DNA from: Streptomyces sp. NRRL WC-3742
GTDB lineage: Bacteria > Actinomycetota > Actinomycetes > Streptomycetales > Streptomycetaceae
NCBI RefSeq assembly: GCF_000720635.1
Contig: NZ_JOCF01000030.1
Span: forward strand, 40,263-104,262
Length of the DNA: 64,000 nt
Direction: 5' to 3'
The position numbers and the translations under genes are program-made. Numbering within the stretch: the stretch's first letter is position 1; each line of letters begins with the position of its first letter. This document shows positions 33,186-42,357 of the stretch, piece after piece. The notes beneath the pieces were generated by a model. The model worked only from the letters and a program-made list of their open reading frames with translations. It was not told where the DNA came from and made no database searches.

Positions 33186-34190
33186 ATGACCGCGACTACC
33201 GGCCGCCGCCTGCTCCTGGTGCACGCACACCCCGACGACGAGTCGATCGGCAACGGCGCCACCATGGCCCGGTACGCCGCCGAGGGCGCGCAGGTCACGC
33301 TGGTGACCTGCACCCTCGGCGAGGGCGGCGAGGTGATCCCGCCGGAGCTGGCCCACCTGACGGCCGGTCGATGGGGGTACCCCCGGCCGGAGGCTGGGGG
33401 AGACATGCTCGGCCCGTACCGGATCGGCGAGCTGACCGAGGCGATGCGCGCCCTCGGCGTGACCGACTTCCGCTTCCTCGGCGGGCCGGGCCGCTACCGC
33501 GACTCCGGGATGATGGGCGTGCCCGACAACGACGTCCCCGGCTGCTTCTGGCGGGCCGAGGTCGACGAGGCGGCCGCCCACCTGGTCGCGGTGATCCGCG
33601 AGACGCGGCCGCAGGTGCTGGTCACCTACGACGGGAACGGCGGCTACGGGCACCCGGACCACATCCAGGCGCACCGGGTCGCGATGCGCGCCCACGAGCT
33701 CGCCGCGGACGCGGAGTTCCGCCCGGAGCTGGGCCCGGCCTGGCACGTCGCGAAGGTGTACTGGAACCGGCTGCCCCGCACGGTGGTCGAGTCCGCCCTC
33801 GCCGAAACAGCCGCCCGGGGAGCCTTCCCCGGCGTCGCCGCGATCGACGACCTCCCCGGGGTGGTGGACGACTCCCGGGTCACCACCCTCGTCGACGGCT
33901 CCGGGTACGCCGCGGCCAAGAGCGCCGCCATGGCCGCGCACGCCACCCAGATCACCGTGGACGGCGACTCCTTCGCCCTCTCCAACGACCTCGGCCAGCC
34001 GCTGCTCACCACCGAGTACTACGAGTTGGCGCGCGGACAGGCGGGGCCGACCGGCCCCGGGCGGGCCCTGGAGGACGACCTGTTCGCGGGCCTCGACACC
34101 GGGGCGTCCGGCGGGGCCCTCCCCCAGGCCGAGACCGAGGCCCGGACCGATGCCCGGACCGAGGCCCAGACCGAGGGGAGCGCCCGATGA
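33186..34190 (+). CDS. mshB: Mycothiol GlcNAc-Ins deacetylase
   Basis: A 334-residue zinc deacetylase of the LmbE/PIG-L family that converts GlcNAc-inositol to GlcN-inositol in mycothiol synthesis. Zinc ligands AHPDDE (residues 14-19) and GHPDHIQAH near 158 are intact, as are [13 protein letters not shown] and the C-terminal TEYYELA. Two oddities occur. Residues about 62-73 ([12 protein letters not shown]) are an extra in-frame stretch encoded by a palindromic element, and the tail carries TEAR-type tetrapeptide repeats. The stop overlaps the DUF6113 start (ATGA). A TAGGCT box 7 nt before ATG 33186 suggests leaderless transcription. Confidence 0.92.
   Translation: MTATTGRRLLLVHAHPDDESIGNGATMARYAAEGAQVTLVTCTLGEGGEVIPPELAHLTAGRWGYPRPEAGGDMLGPYRIGELTEAMRALGVTDFRFLGGPGRYRDSGMMGVPDNDVPGCFWRAEVDEAAAHLVAVIRETRPQVLVTYDGNGGYGHPDHIQAHRVAMRAHELAADAEFRPELGPAWHVAKVYWNRLPRTVVESALAETAARGAFPGVAAIDDLPGVVDDSRVTTLVDGSGYAAAKSAAMAAHATQITVDGDSFALSNDLGQPLLTTEYYELARGQAGPTGPGRALEDDLFAGLDTGASGGALPQAETEARTDARTEAQTEGSAR
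33373..33400. repeat. Palindromic repeat element inserted inside mshB
   Basis: GGGGGTACCCCC (33373-33384) runs into a hairpin formed by 33380-33384 plus GGCC and its partner ending GGGGG at 33400, with loop GGA. The element is in frame and adds about 12 residues where homologues that I recall go directly from HLTA to the LGP segment. Its look (G-run, KpnI-like core, C-run, second G-run) is that of short dispersed streptomycete repeats. Confidence 0.55.
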
Positions 34191-34693
34191 GCGGGCCCGC
34201 AGACCAGACCAAGGGCAGGACCGGCCGGACCGACCGAACCGACAAGGCCCAGCCGGCCCAGCGCCGCTCGCTGACGGTCGCCGTCCTCGGCACCAGGGAG
34301 CACCGCCTCGCCGAGGCCCAGCCGCCGCGCGCCGCCCGGATCGCGGTGTACGTGGTGTTCTTCGCCCTCGGTGTCGCGGTGTCGGTGTGCGGAGCATTCG
34401 TGCAGGCATTGTGGCCGCCGGTGGGCGTCCTGCTCGCCCTGGCCGCGACCGCCGCGACCTTCTACGCGGGCCTGCGGATCACCGGCACCCGGCTGGGCGC
34501 CGCGTTCCCGGCGGCCGGCTGGTTCCTGGCGATGCTGATGGTGATGGTCCCCCGGCCGGAGGGCGACAACGTGCTCTGGGCCAACGCCACGTCCCTGGCC
34601 TGGCTGTTCGCCGGCTCGGTGCTGGGCGTGATCTGCGCCACCCTGCCCACCCGCACCAGCTGGTTCCCGGGGGTGCCCGGCCCGCCGCGCTGA
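34187..34693 (+). CDS. DUF6113 family membrane protein
   Basis: A 168-residue protein. The ~50-residue N-terminus is charged and disordered. Four hydrophobic helices follow ([52 protein letters not shown] and [18 protein letters not shown]). Function is unknown; in streptomycetes it accompanies mshB. The ATG overlaps the mshB stop codon (ATGA), so translation is coupled. It ends with a Pro/Arg tail. Confidence 0.85.
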   Translation: MSGPADQTKGRTGRTDRTDKAQPAQRRSLTVAVLGTREHRLAEAQPPRAARIAVYVVFFALGVAVSVCGAFVQALWPPVGVLLALAATAATFYAGLRITGTRLGAAFPAAGWFLAMLMVMVPRPEGDNVLWANATSLAWLFAGSVLGVICATLPTRTSWFPGVPGPPR

Positions 34694-34769
34694 TCTGGAG
34701 CGGGGCCGCGTACGGTACAGCACGCGACGCGCAGTCAGGACCGTTCGGCCGTACTCTCATACGGGAGGA

Positions 34770-34795
34770 TTCGGACGTATCAGGATCTGTCCGAA
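34770..34795. promoter_or_regulatory. Inverted repeat upstream of the PG-binding protein gene
   Basis: TTCGGAC (34770-34776) and GTCCGAA (34789-34795) are perfect 7-bp arms around 12 nt, one and a half helical turns apart. They lie about 160 nt before the TTG start at 34958. This is a possible operator; no regulator is implied by neighbours. Confidence 0.3.
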
Positions 34796-34957
34796 GCCGT
34801 TCGCCGCTCGGTTCTTCCCAGTATGGTGGTCCCGCAGAACGTCGTACCCGACCGCCGCCCGCCTGAGCGGAACACCTGTGAGACCCTCCCCAGGCCCGGC
34901 GACCACGAACCGCGGTCGCGCCGCACGACCCGCCCGCGAACCCGGAGCAGAGCAGCA

Positions 34958-37237
34958 TTGAGCAGCCGCGAATCTGACAACGCCAACCCGACGCCCCGGC
35001 GCACGGGTCCGGACGCCTACCCGTCGGGCACCCCGCCCTACGGCACCCCGTTCGAGGGCGACCGGTCCGCGGCCGGTGCCGCCCAGGGCGCCGCGTCGGG
35101 CGGCGAGGACGACGGTCCCAAGACCGAGACCACGCTGACGACCCGGGTGCGGATCAACATCCCCGGCTCGCGCCCGATCCCGCCGGTCGTCGTCCGCAGC
35201 ACCGTCAAGAACGAGGACGCCCCGGCCGAGGAGGCCCCGGCCGCCGAGCCGGGCGGCCCCCGCCCCCGCCACCGTTCCGCGCCCGCCTCGCCCGTCCTCG
35301 GCGTGATGGAAGGGGGCGAGACCGGCCGCGCGGCCACGCCGCCGAACCTGCCGCCGGAGTGGCAGATCCCGCCGATCCCGCCGATCCCGGCGGCGACCTC
35401 CGAGTCCGAGTCGACCGGCGCCTGGTTCCGGCCGCGGCAGAAGAAGGCCGCCCAGCCCGGCGAGCCCGTGCCGGCCGCCGCCCCGGCGGCCCCCGGCGCG
35501 CCGCAGGCCCAGGCCGCGCCCGCCGCCGAGACGCGCCCCCTGGCTTCCCCGGCCGCCGGCAACCGTCCCTCCCCCGGCGGTACGGGCCAGGCCCGGCCGG
35601 GCGGCCGCCCGGTGCCCGCCCAGGCCAAGGGCCCCCACCCGGCCCCCCGTCAGGGCGGCGCCCCCGCCGCGCCGTACGGGGCCGAGGCCCCGGTCGAGGA
35701 CGGCGTCTACCGCCCCGCCGACCCGTTCGCCGCCGGCGCCCCCGCACGCGGACCCCGCCCCAACCGCCCCCAGCCCGGGCAGGGCCACCCGGGCGCCCAG
35801 GGCCGCCCGCAGGGCCCCGCGGCCGGTGCGCCGGACCCGGAGGACACCTCCGTCGACGGCTTCGAGCCGATCCGCGACGGCGCCCCCGCGCCCGGCTCGA
35901 TACCCGGCCGGAACGGCGCCCCCCGCCCGGCCGAGGGCCGCCCGCAGCCGGGCCTGTTCGCCTCGGCGCCGACCGGCACCGACCCCTTCGGCACCCAGCG
36001 CACGGGTCAGCCCGGCCAGCCCGGCCAGCCCGGTCAGGACGCGTTCGCCCCCCAGGCCGCCGCCCCCGGCGCGCTGTTCCCCAACCCGCCGGGCGCCGCC
36101 GCCCGTCCGCACCCGGGCGGCCCCGACCCGGAGACCACCGAGGCCATCCCGCTGCCCGTGCCCCCGGGCGGCCCGGGCGCCCCGAACGGCCCGACCCCGC
36201 CCCCCGCGGCGGCCGCGCCCTCCCCGGTGCCGGCCCCCGCGGCCCCCAGGTCCGAAGCTCCCGCCAAGGGCAAGAAGAAGGGCGGCGGCGGCAAGAAGGT
36301 CGTCAAGCTCGGCGTCTACGCCGTCGCCGGGGTGCTGTTCCTCGGCGCCGCCGCGTACGGCACCGGCCTGATGCTCAACCAGTCGGACGTCCCCAAGGGC
36401 ACCGTCGTGCTCGGCACCGACATCGGCGGCAACAGCCGCGACCAGGCGATCCACGCGCTGGACGAGTCGATCGGCAAGACCGGCGCCCTGCCGCTCAAGC
36501 TCAAGGTCGGCGACCAGAGCGTGGACCTCGACCCGACCGCGGCCGGGCTGGGCTTCGACACCACGGCCACCGTGGACGGCCTCGCCCATCACAGCTACAA
36601 CCCGGTCGACGTCATCAAGTCGATCAAGGGCGGCAACAAGGCCGTCTCGCCTGAGGTGAAGGTCGACCGGGCCAAGCTCAAGGCCGCGCTGGACTCGCTG
36701 GCCGCCGGCTCCGGCCAGGGCCTGCAGGAGGGCTACGTCAAGTTCTCCGACTCCGGTGACCCGGTCGTGGTGCCCGGCAAGGCGGGTCAGTCCGTCGACT
36801 CGGCCAACGCCGTCGACGCCGTCGAGCAGGCGTACCGCGACCGCGCCGCCGGCAAGCCCGAGCAGCCCGTCGCGCTCGCCCTGACGGCCGCCCAGCCCAA
36901 GGTCTCCACCCAGGCCCTCCAGGCCGCCGCGGACGGCCTCGGCAAGCAGGTGACCAGCGGGAAGATCCACCTCGTCGCCGGCGCCAAGTCCTGGGACTTC
37001 GGCCCCAAGACCGCCGCCAAGGTCCTCACGCTCGTACCGGACGCCTCCGGCAAGATCGTGCCCAAGTGGGACCTGGACGCGCTGAACGGCCAGCTGGGCG
37101 GCGTGTTCGACAAGGTGAAGGTCAAGAAGAACGGCCAGAGCGCGGCGATCACCCCGCAGGACGTCGCGGACGCCGTCGGCTCGCTGTTCGACAAGACCGG
37201 CGACAAGGACCGCACCTTCAAGTTCACCGTCGCCTGA
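34958..37237 (+). CDS. Membrane-anchored peptidoglycan-binding-domain protein (VanW-associated PG_binding_4 type)
   Basis: A 759-residue protein in three parts. Residues 1 to about 440 are a very long disordered Pro/Ala/Gly/Arg cytoplasmic region (for example the GQPGQPGQPGQ run). One membrane helix follows near 450-475 (LGVYAVAGVLFLGAAAYGTGL) after a GKKKGGGGKK basic anchor. The extracellular part has two repeats of the PG_binding_4 domain found beside VanW (GTVVLGTDIGGNSRDQAIHA; DPTAAGLGFDTTATVDGLAH). It probably contacts peptidoglycan from the membrane. The TTG start at 34958 gives the conserved opening SSRES and has GGAG upstream; an upstream ATG at 34823 lacks one. Confidence 0.8.
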   Translation: MSSRESDNANPTPRRTGPDAYPSGTPPYGTPFEGDRSAAGAAQGAASGGEDDGPKTETTLTTRVRINIPGSRPIPPVVVRSTVKNEDAPAEEAPAAEPGGPRPRHRSAPASPVLGVMEGGETGRAATPPNLPPEWQIPPIPPIPAATSESESTGAWFRPRQKKAAQPGEPVPAAAPAAPGAPQAQAAPAAETRPLASPAAGNRPSPGGTGQARPGGRPVPAQAKGPHPAPRQGGAPAAPYGAEAPVEDGVYRPADPFAAGAPARGPRPNRPQPGQGHPGAQGRPQGPAAGAPDPEDTSVDGFEPIRDGAPAPGSIPGRNGAPRPAEGRPQPGLFASAPTGTDPFGTQRTGQPGQPGQPGQDAFAPQAAAPGALFPNPPGAAARPHPGGPDPETTEAIPLPVPPGGPGAPNGPTPPPAAAAPSPVPAPAAPRSEAPAKGKKKGGGGKKVVKLGVYAVAGVLFLGAAAYGTGLMLNQSDVPKGTVVLGTDIGGNSRDQAIHALDESIGKTGALPLKLKVGDQSVDLDPTAAGLGFDTTATVDGLAHHSYNPVDVIKSIKGGNKAVSPEVKVDRAKLKAALDSLAAGSGQGLQEGYVKFSDSGDPVVVPGKAGQSVDSANAVDAVEQAYRDRAAGKPEQPVALALTAAQPKVSTQALQAAADGLGKQVTSGKIHLVAGAKSWDFGPKTAAKVLTLVPDASGKIVPKWDLDALNGQLGGVFDKVKVKKNGQSAAITPQDVADAVGSLFDKTGDKDRTFKFTVA

Positions 37238-37257
37238 CAAGCGCACCCCGGTAGTTC

Positions 37258-37291
37258 GGGCCCGTCGTATCCGATCGGTTACGACGGGCCC
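37258..37291. terminator. Terminator, 12-bp stem
   Basis: Arms 37258-37269 and 37280-37291 are perfect complements around 10 nt, 20 nt after the PG-binding gene stop. Confidence 0.7.
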
Positions 37292-37370
37292 CGCTACTCG
37301 ACAACTCCACCTCCTGGTCAGCAAGATGTGACGCCTCACCTTCCGTCACAACCACCTCGGGAGCACGCCG

Positions 37371-39098
37371 ATGGGCCGCCGCCTCCAGCACCACCGGACG
37401 GCGCTGCTCGCCGGTCTGACCGCCGTCACGCTCTCCCTCGCACTCTGCTCCTGCGCCTCCGGCCAGGGCGACGGCAGCGGCGGGGGCGGGGACGCCGGGC
37501 CGAGGGCGGCCGCCGCACCCAAGCTCACCTCGATCGACATCAACCCGCACGACCGCGCCCAGCTGCGCCGCGGCGGCACCCTGAACCTGGCGATCCCCCA
37601 GTTCTCCCGCCAGTGGTCGCCGATCCACACGGACGGCAGCGAGAGCTCGACCATCAGCGTCACCAAGCCGCTGCTGCCGACCTTCTTCCGCTCGGACGCC
37701 GCCGGCACCCAGACCGTCAACCCGGCCTACCTCCTGGACGCGCGCGCCGAGACCAAGGACGGCCGCCAGGTGGTCACCTGGACGCTCAACCCGAAGGCCC
37801 ACTGGTCGGACGGCACCCCGATCACCTGGCGCGACATCGAGGCCAACTGGAAGGCGCTGAACGGCAAGGACCCGGCCTACAAGCCGTCCAGCAGCACCGG
37901 CTTCGAACTGGTCTCCTCCGTGGTGGCCGGCAAGGACGACTTCCAGGCGGTGATGACCTTCGACCGCCCGTTCAACGAGTGGCAGTCGATGTTCAACGGC
38001 GCCGCCAACGCCCCGCTGCTGCCGGCCGCCCTGCTCTCCACCCCCGAGCAGTTCAACTCCGCCTACCTGGACGCGATCCCGGTCACCGCCGGCCCGTTCA
38101 AGGTGGAGAAGCTGGACCGCGCCACCCAGACCGTCAGCCTGGTCGCCGACCCCGCCTGGTGGGGCGACAGGCCGATGCTGGACCGGATCGTCTTCCACGT
38201 CATGCTGCCCGCCGCCATGCCCGCGGCCTTCTCCCGCGGCGACATCGACCTCGTCAACATCGGCCCCGACGTGGCCGGTTACCAGACCGTCCGCTCCACC
38301 AAGGGCGCCGCCTTCCGCCGCGCCGGCGGCCCGGACTTCCGCCAGTTCACCCTCAACGCCCGCACCCCCGCGCTCTCCGACGCGACGGTGCGCCAGGCCG
38401 TCTTCCAGGCGATCAACCGGGACACCGTCATCCGCGCCGACCTCGGCGGCCTGGACTGGCCCGCCGTCCCGCTCAACAACCACCTGCTGGTCGCCAACCA
38501 GAACGCCTACCGCGACAACTCCCTGGGCCTGGCCCGCTACGACCCCGCCGAGGCTTCCCGCAAGCTGGACGCGGCGGGCTGGAGGATGGACGGCGACGTA
38601 CGGAAGAAGGACGGCCGCGAGCTGAACCTGCGCATGGTCATCCCGGCCGGCGTCACCCAGGCCCAGAACGAGGCCGCGAGCGCCACCAAGATGCTCAAGG
38701 ACGTCGGCGTCAAGGTCACCACCGTGACGGCGCCCATCAACGAGTTCTTCGACAAGTACGTCAACCGCAACGACTTCGACATCGCGGCCTACTCCCTGAT
38801 GGGCACCCCGTTCCCGGCCAGCGGCAGCCGCTCCAACTTCGCCCAGAACGGCGGCACCAACCACGTCGGCGCGGGCAGCCCGGCCGCCGACTCCGCGCTC
38901 GACCGGGCCGCCGCCGCACCCGACGCGGCCTCCGCCTCCGAGGCGATCAACCAGGCCGACGCCGAGCTGTGGAAGGTGGCGGGCATCCTGCCGCTCTACC
39001 AGCGCCCGCAGCTGTACGGCGCCAAGCCCGAGCTCGCCAACATCGGTGCGCAGGGGCTGTCCGACATCGTCTGGGAGAACGTCGGCTTCACCAAGTAG
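37371..39098 (+). CDS. Family-5 solute-binding lipoprotein (oligopeptide/nickel type), unlinked to permeases on its strand
   Basis: A 575-residue extracellular binding protein. A lipoprotein signal (MGRRLQHHRTALLAGL onward) ends at a lipobox LCSC with Cys near 28 as the lipid anchor. The mature part is SBP_bac_5: GGTLNLAIPQFSRQWSP near residue 67, HWSDGTPITWRD near 145, and the late LYQRPQLYG segment. Its sequence differs clearly from the two BldKB-like proteins in this window and belongs to the branch shared with the protein at 54350. It faces a lone D-type ATPase convergently (29-nt gap), so it has no obvious permease partner nearby. Confidence 0.88.
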   Translation: MGRRLQHHRTALLAGLTAVTLSLALCSCASGQGDGSGGGGDAGPRAAAAPKLTSIDINPHDRAQLRRGGTLNLAIPQFSRQWSPIHTDGSESSTISVTKPLLPTFFRSDAAGTQTVNPAYLLDARAETKDGRQVVTWTLNPKAHWSDGTPITWRDIEANWKALNGKDPAYKPSSSTGFELVSSVVAGKDDFQAVMTFDRPFNEWQSMFNGAANAPLLPAALLSTPEQFNSAYLDAIPVTAGPFKVEKLDRATQTVSLVADPAWWGDRPMLDRIVFHVMLPAAMPAAFSRGDIDLVNIGPDVAGYQTVRSTKGAAFRRAGGPDFRQFTLNARTPALSDATVRQAVFQAINRDTVIRADLGGLDWPAVPLNNHLLVANQNAYRDNSLGLARYDPAEASRKLDAAGWRMDGDVRKKDGRELNLRMVIPAGVTQAQNEAASATKMLKDVGVKVTTVTAPINEFFDKYVNRNDFDIAAYSLMGTPFPASGSRSNFAQNGGTNHVGAGSPAADSALDRAAAAPDAASASEAINQADAELWKVAGILPLYQRPQLYGAKPELANIGAQGLSDIVWENVGFTK

Positions 39099-39127
39099 GG
39101 CGCCCCGCGACAGAGCGCCCGTACGCC

Positions 39128-40180
39128 TCAGCCGCGCAGCGTCTCCCGCCAGTAGTGGCAGGCGCTGTGCCGGCCCGGCAGCTCGCGGCCGTCCTCGGCC
39201 ACCACCGGTGACAGCCCCGGGGGTTCGCTCAGGCAGCGGTCCTGGGCGCGCGGGCAGCGCGGGTGGAAGGCGCAGCCCTCCGGCAGCTTCAGCAGGCTCG
39301 GCGGCAGGCCCTTGATCGCGTGCAGGTTGCGGCCCTTCTGGTCCAGGCGCGGGATCGAGTCCAGCAGCCCCCGGGTGTACGGGTGCGCCGGGCGGGCGTA
39401 CAGGTCGCGCACGGGCGCGGTCTCGACGATCCGCCCGGCGTACATCACGGCGATCTTGTCCGCGACGTCGGCCACCACGCCCAGGTCGTGGGTGATGAGG
39501 ATCAGACCCATCCGGAACTCGGCCTGCAACTCGGCCAGCAGGTCCATGACCTGGGCCTGGACGGTGACGTCCAGGGCGGTGGTCGGCTCGTCCGCGATGA
39601 TCAGGTCGGGCTGCAGGGAGAGCGCCATCGCGATCATGATGCGCTGGCGCATGCCGCCCGAGAACTGGTGCGGATAGTCGCCCACCCGCTGCCGGGCCGC
39701 CGGGATGCGAACGCGGTCCATCAGCGCGACGGCCTTGTCCCGGGCCTCCGACCTGGTCAGGCCCTGGTGCACCCGGAACATCTCGCCGAGCTGGTAGCCC
39801 ACGCTCAGCACCGGGTTGAGGGCCGAGAGCGCGTCCTGGAAGATCATCGCGATCCGCTGGCCCCGGACGGAGCGGCGCTCCCTGGACGGCATCGTGAGCA
39901 GGTCCTGGCCCCGGAAGAGGATCCGCCCGGCGGTGATCCTGCCCGGCGGCATGTCCAGGATGCCCATGATCGCCTGCGCCGTCACCGACTTGCCCGAGCC
40001 GGACTCGCCCAGCACCGCCAGCGTCTCCCCGGCTGCCACCGAGTAGGTGACCCCGTTGACGGCCCTGGCCACGCCGTCCCGGGTGCGGAACTCCACGTGC
40101 AGGTCCTCGACCTCCAGCAACGGCGTCCCGGGCACCAGTCGCTCCCGCCCACCGCCGACCACCTGCACCGCGTCGTCCAT
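39128..40180 (-). CDS. Oligopeptide ABC ATPase, OppD/DppD type, lone third copy
   Basis: A 350-residue ATPase, intact throughout: Walker [11 protein letters not shown]-loop [12 protein letters not shown], signature [15 protein letters not shown], Walker [14 protein letters not shown]-loop ITHDLG and the C-terminal oligopeptide-transport cysteines ([14 protein letters not shown]) that bind a 4Fe-4S cluster in related proteins. It is closely similar to the D genes at 41285 and 47052, yet has no permease or F partner of its own. It lies just beyond the damaged F gene. It may be the remnant of a third operon or a spare D subunit. ATG 40180 follows AAGGGGG; the longer GTG 40201 is less likely. Confidence 0.9.
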   Translation of the reverse strand: MDDAVQVVGGGRERLVPGTPLLEVEDLHVEFRTRDGVARAVNGVTYSVAAGETLAVLGESGSGKSVTAQAIMGILDMPPGRITAGRILFRGQDLLTMPSRERRSVRGQRIAMIFQDALSALNPVLSVGYQLGEMFRVHQGLTRSEARDKAVALMDRVRIPAARQRVGDYPHQFSGGMRQRIMIAMALSLQPDLIIADEPTTALDVTVQAQVMDLLAELQAEFRMGLILITHDLGVVADVADKIAVMYAGRIVETAPVRDLYARPAHPYTRGLLDSIPRLDQKGRNLHAIKGLPPSLLKLPEGCAFHPRCPRAQDRCLSEPPGLSPVVAEDGRELPGRHSACHYWRETLRG

Positions 40181-40282
40181 GGCCCGCCCCCTTGTCCGCA
40201 CGGCCCGACCGTCGCCGGGCGCAGAGCAACTATCAGGGAGCGGGCCGCACTTGGCGAGTCCACGGTGGATCTCGGTTCCATC

Positions 40283-40327
40283 ACGGCGAAGGGCGCGCCC
40301 CCGATCCGGGAACGCGCCCTTCGCCGT
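40283..40327. terminator. Terminator after the second oligopeptide operon, 15-bp stem
   Basis: Arms 40283-40297 and 40313-40327 are perfect. It lies 10 nt beyond the stop of the damaged F-type gene (minus strand). Confidence 0.75.
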
Positions 40328-40336
40328 TCGAACCCC

Positions 40337-41295
40337 TCAGTCCCCGATGTCGCGCTCCGCCGTGCCCTGCCCGTTGTCGCGCTCCGCCGCGCCCTGCCCG
40401 ATATCGCGCTCCGCCGCGAAGTGGCAGGCCGAGTCGTGCACCGCCTGCCCCTTCAGCCACGAGGGCGCCGCCAGCAGCGGGACCTCCACCGCGCACCGGT
40501 CCTGCGCCTTCCAGCACCGCGTCCGGAACCGGCACCCCGAGGGCGGATTCGCCGGCGAGGGCACGTCCCCGGTGAGCACGATCCGGTCCCGCGACTCCCG
40601 CGCGCTCGGGTCCGGCACCGGCACGGCGGAGAGCAGTGCCTGGGTGTACGGATGCGTCGCGTGGTCGTAGATCTCGGTGTCGCTGCCGATCTCGACCAGC
40701 CTCCCCAGGTACATCACCCCCACCCGGTCCGAGATGTGCCGCACGATCGAGAGGTCGTGCGCGATGAACATGTACGAGAGGTTGAACTCCCCCTGCAGCT
40801 GCTCCAGCAGGTTGATGACCTGCGCCTGCACCGACACGTCCAGCGCCGAGACCGGCTCGTCGCAGATGATGACCTCCGGCCGGAGTGCCAGCCCCCGGGC
40901 GATGCCGATGCGCTGGCGCTGCCCGCCGGAGAACTGGTGCGGGTACCGGTTGATGTACTCGGGGTTGAGCCCGACCACGTCCAGGAGGTCCTGGACGGCC
41001 TTGCGGCGGTCGCCCTTGGGCGCCACCTCGGGGTGGATCTCGAACGGCTCCCCGATGATGTCGCCGACCGTCATACGACGATGCCCAGCGTCTCGCCCTG
41101 CATCAGGTCGAAGTCGACCCCGTCGACGGCCTTCACCGCCCCGACCTGCTTCTTGAACAGCACGCCCTGGGTCAGCGGGAAGTGCTTGATCAGGCCGCGG
41201 ACCTCGAGGATCGGCTCGCCCCTGGGCACCTCCTGGGCGAAGGCGACCTCCTCGGGCACCGCGGCGCCCAGCGCACTGGCCCCGTTAACGGTCAT
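40337..41295 (-). pseudogene. OppF/DppF-type ATPase gene of operon B: Walker A and Q-loop deleted, frame broken
   Basis: Two adjoining frames together match the F ATPase at 46187. The upstream part (41071-41295, 74 codons) ends in [12 protein letters not shown] just where the Walker A motif should begin. The downstream part (40337-41074, 245 codons) restarts at ATG 41074 with [11 protein letters not shown]. Compared with the 46187 copy, 37 nt are missing at the joint (including all of GESGCGKST), giving a frameshift. Both copies also lack the Q-loop block. The signature FSGGQRQR, Walker [12 protein letters not shown] and H-loop AHDLS remain in the downstream part. Stop and start overlap as ATGA, so coupled translation of two fragments is possible, but neither could bind ATP normally. 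The tail has nonapeptide repeats. Confidence 0.88.
40346..40421. repeat. 27-nt tandem repeat at the 3' end of the damaged F gene
   Basis: Units 40346-40372 and 40373-40399 are nearly identical, and a partial third runs 40400-40421. They encode the nonapeptide AERDIGQGA with small changes at the very C-terminus. The 46187 homologue has no such tail. Confidence 0.7.
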
Positions 41296-42340
41296 GGAGG
41301 GTCTCCTTCCAGAAGAAGCAGGCGCTGCCGCGCCCCTCCAGCGGCGTCCCGTCGTCCTCGGCGACGGGGTACAGCTCCGGCACCTCCACCCGGCAGCGGT
41401 CCTGGGCGCGCGGGCAGCGCGGGTTGAACGCGCAGCCCGGCGGGATCCGCAGCAGGTTGGGCGGCAGGCCCTTGATCGCGTAGAGCTCCTGGCCCTTCTG
41501 GTCCAGGCGCGGGATGGAGTCCAGCAGCCCCCGGGTGTACGGGTGCGCGGGCCGCGCGTACAGCTCGTGCACGGGCGCGGTCTCGACGATCCGACCGGCG
41601 TACATCACGGCGATCTTGTCCGCGACGTCCGCGACCACCCCCAGGTCGTGGGTGATCAGGATCAGCCCCATGTGGAACTCCGCCTGGAGCTCCGCCAGCA
41701 GGTCCATCACCTGGGCCTGGACGGTGACGTCCAGGGCGGTGGTGGGCTCGTCCGCGATGATCAGGTCCGGTTCCAGCGCCAGGGCCATCGCGATCATGAT
41801 GCGCTGGCGCATGCCGCCGGAGAACTGGTGCGGGTAGTCGTTCACCCGCTGGGCCGCGGCGGGGATGCGCACCCGGTCCATCAGCTCGACGGCCTTGGCC
41901 TTGGCCTCCGCGCGGGAGGCGCCCTGGTGCACCCGGAACATCTCGCCGAGCTGGAAGCCCACGCTCAGCACCGGGTTGAGGGCCGAGAGCGCGTCCTGGA
42001 AGATCATCGCGATCTTCTGGCCGCGGATCTTGCGCCGCTCGTCCTTGCCCATCGTCAGCATGTCCCGGCCGCGGAAGCGGATCTCCCCGCGCGGGATCCG
42101 GGCCGGCGGCATGTCCAGGATGCCCATGATCGCCTGCGCCGTCACCGACTTGCCCGAGCCGGACTCGCCGAGCACCGCCAGCGTCTCCCCGGCCCGGACG
42201 CTGTAGTCGACGCCGTTGACGGCCTTGGCCACACCGTCCCTGGTGACGAACTCGACGTGCAGGTCCCGGACTTCGAGCAAGGGCCCGTCGTCCGGCGCCC
42301 CCCGCTCGCGTCCGGGGGTCTTGTCCACAGCTGTACTCAC
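41285..42340 (-). CDS. Oligopeptide ABC ATPase OppD/DppD type, operon B
   Basis: A 351-residue ATPase with all motifs intact: Walker [11 protein letters not shown]-loop [32 protein letters not shown], and the C-terminal Cys region [14 protein letters not shown]. It energises the two permeases upstream (42358, 43349). GTG 42340 follows AAGGGGAG. It overlaps the following F gene by 11 nt, so the F fragments are still translated downstream of it. Because F is damaged, D would have to work as a homodimer or borrow F from the other operon (inference). Confidence 0.92.
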   Translation of the reverse strand: MSTAVDKTPGRERGAPDDGPLLEVRDLHVEFVTRDGVAKAVNGVDYSVRAGETLAVLGESGSGKSVTAQAIMGILDMPPARIPRGEIRFRGRDMLTMGKDERRKIRGQKIAMIFQDALSALNPVLSVGFQLGEMFRVHQGASRAEAKAKAVELMDRVRIPAAAQRVNDYPHQFSGGMRQRIMIAMALALEPDLIIADEPTTALDVTVQAQVMDLLAELQAEFHMGLILITHDLGVVADVADKIAVMYAGRIVETAPVHELYARPAHPYTRGLLDSIPRLDQKGQELYAIKGLPPNLLRIPPGCAFNPRCPRAQDRCRVEVPELYPVAEDDGTPLEGRGSACFFWKETLHDR

Positions 42341-42357
42341 GAGGCGCTCCCCTTCGC

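Noticed and set aside
39128..40180. D ATPase at 39128 as a pseudogene remnant
   Set aside because: All catalytic motifs and the C-terminal Cys region are intact with a good ribosome-binding site; it is unpaired rather than broken.
37224..40229. A 1001-codon open frame on the minus strand
   Set aside because: It is antisense to the binding-protein gene at 37371 and has the His/Val/Gly/Asp/Arg-rich composition of a GC-rich shadow frame. The real minus-strand gene inside it is the D ATPase in another frame.
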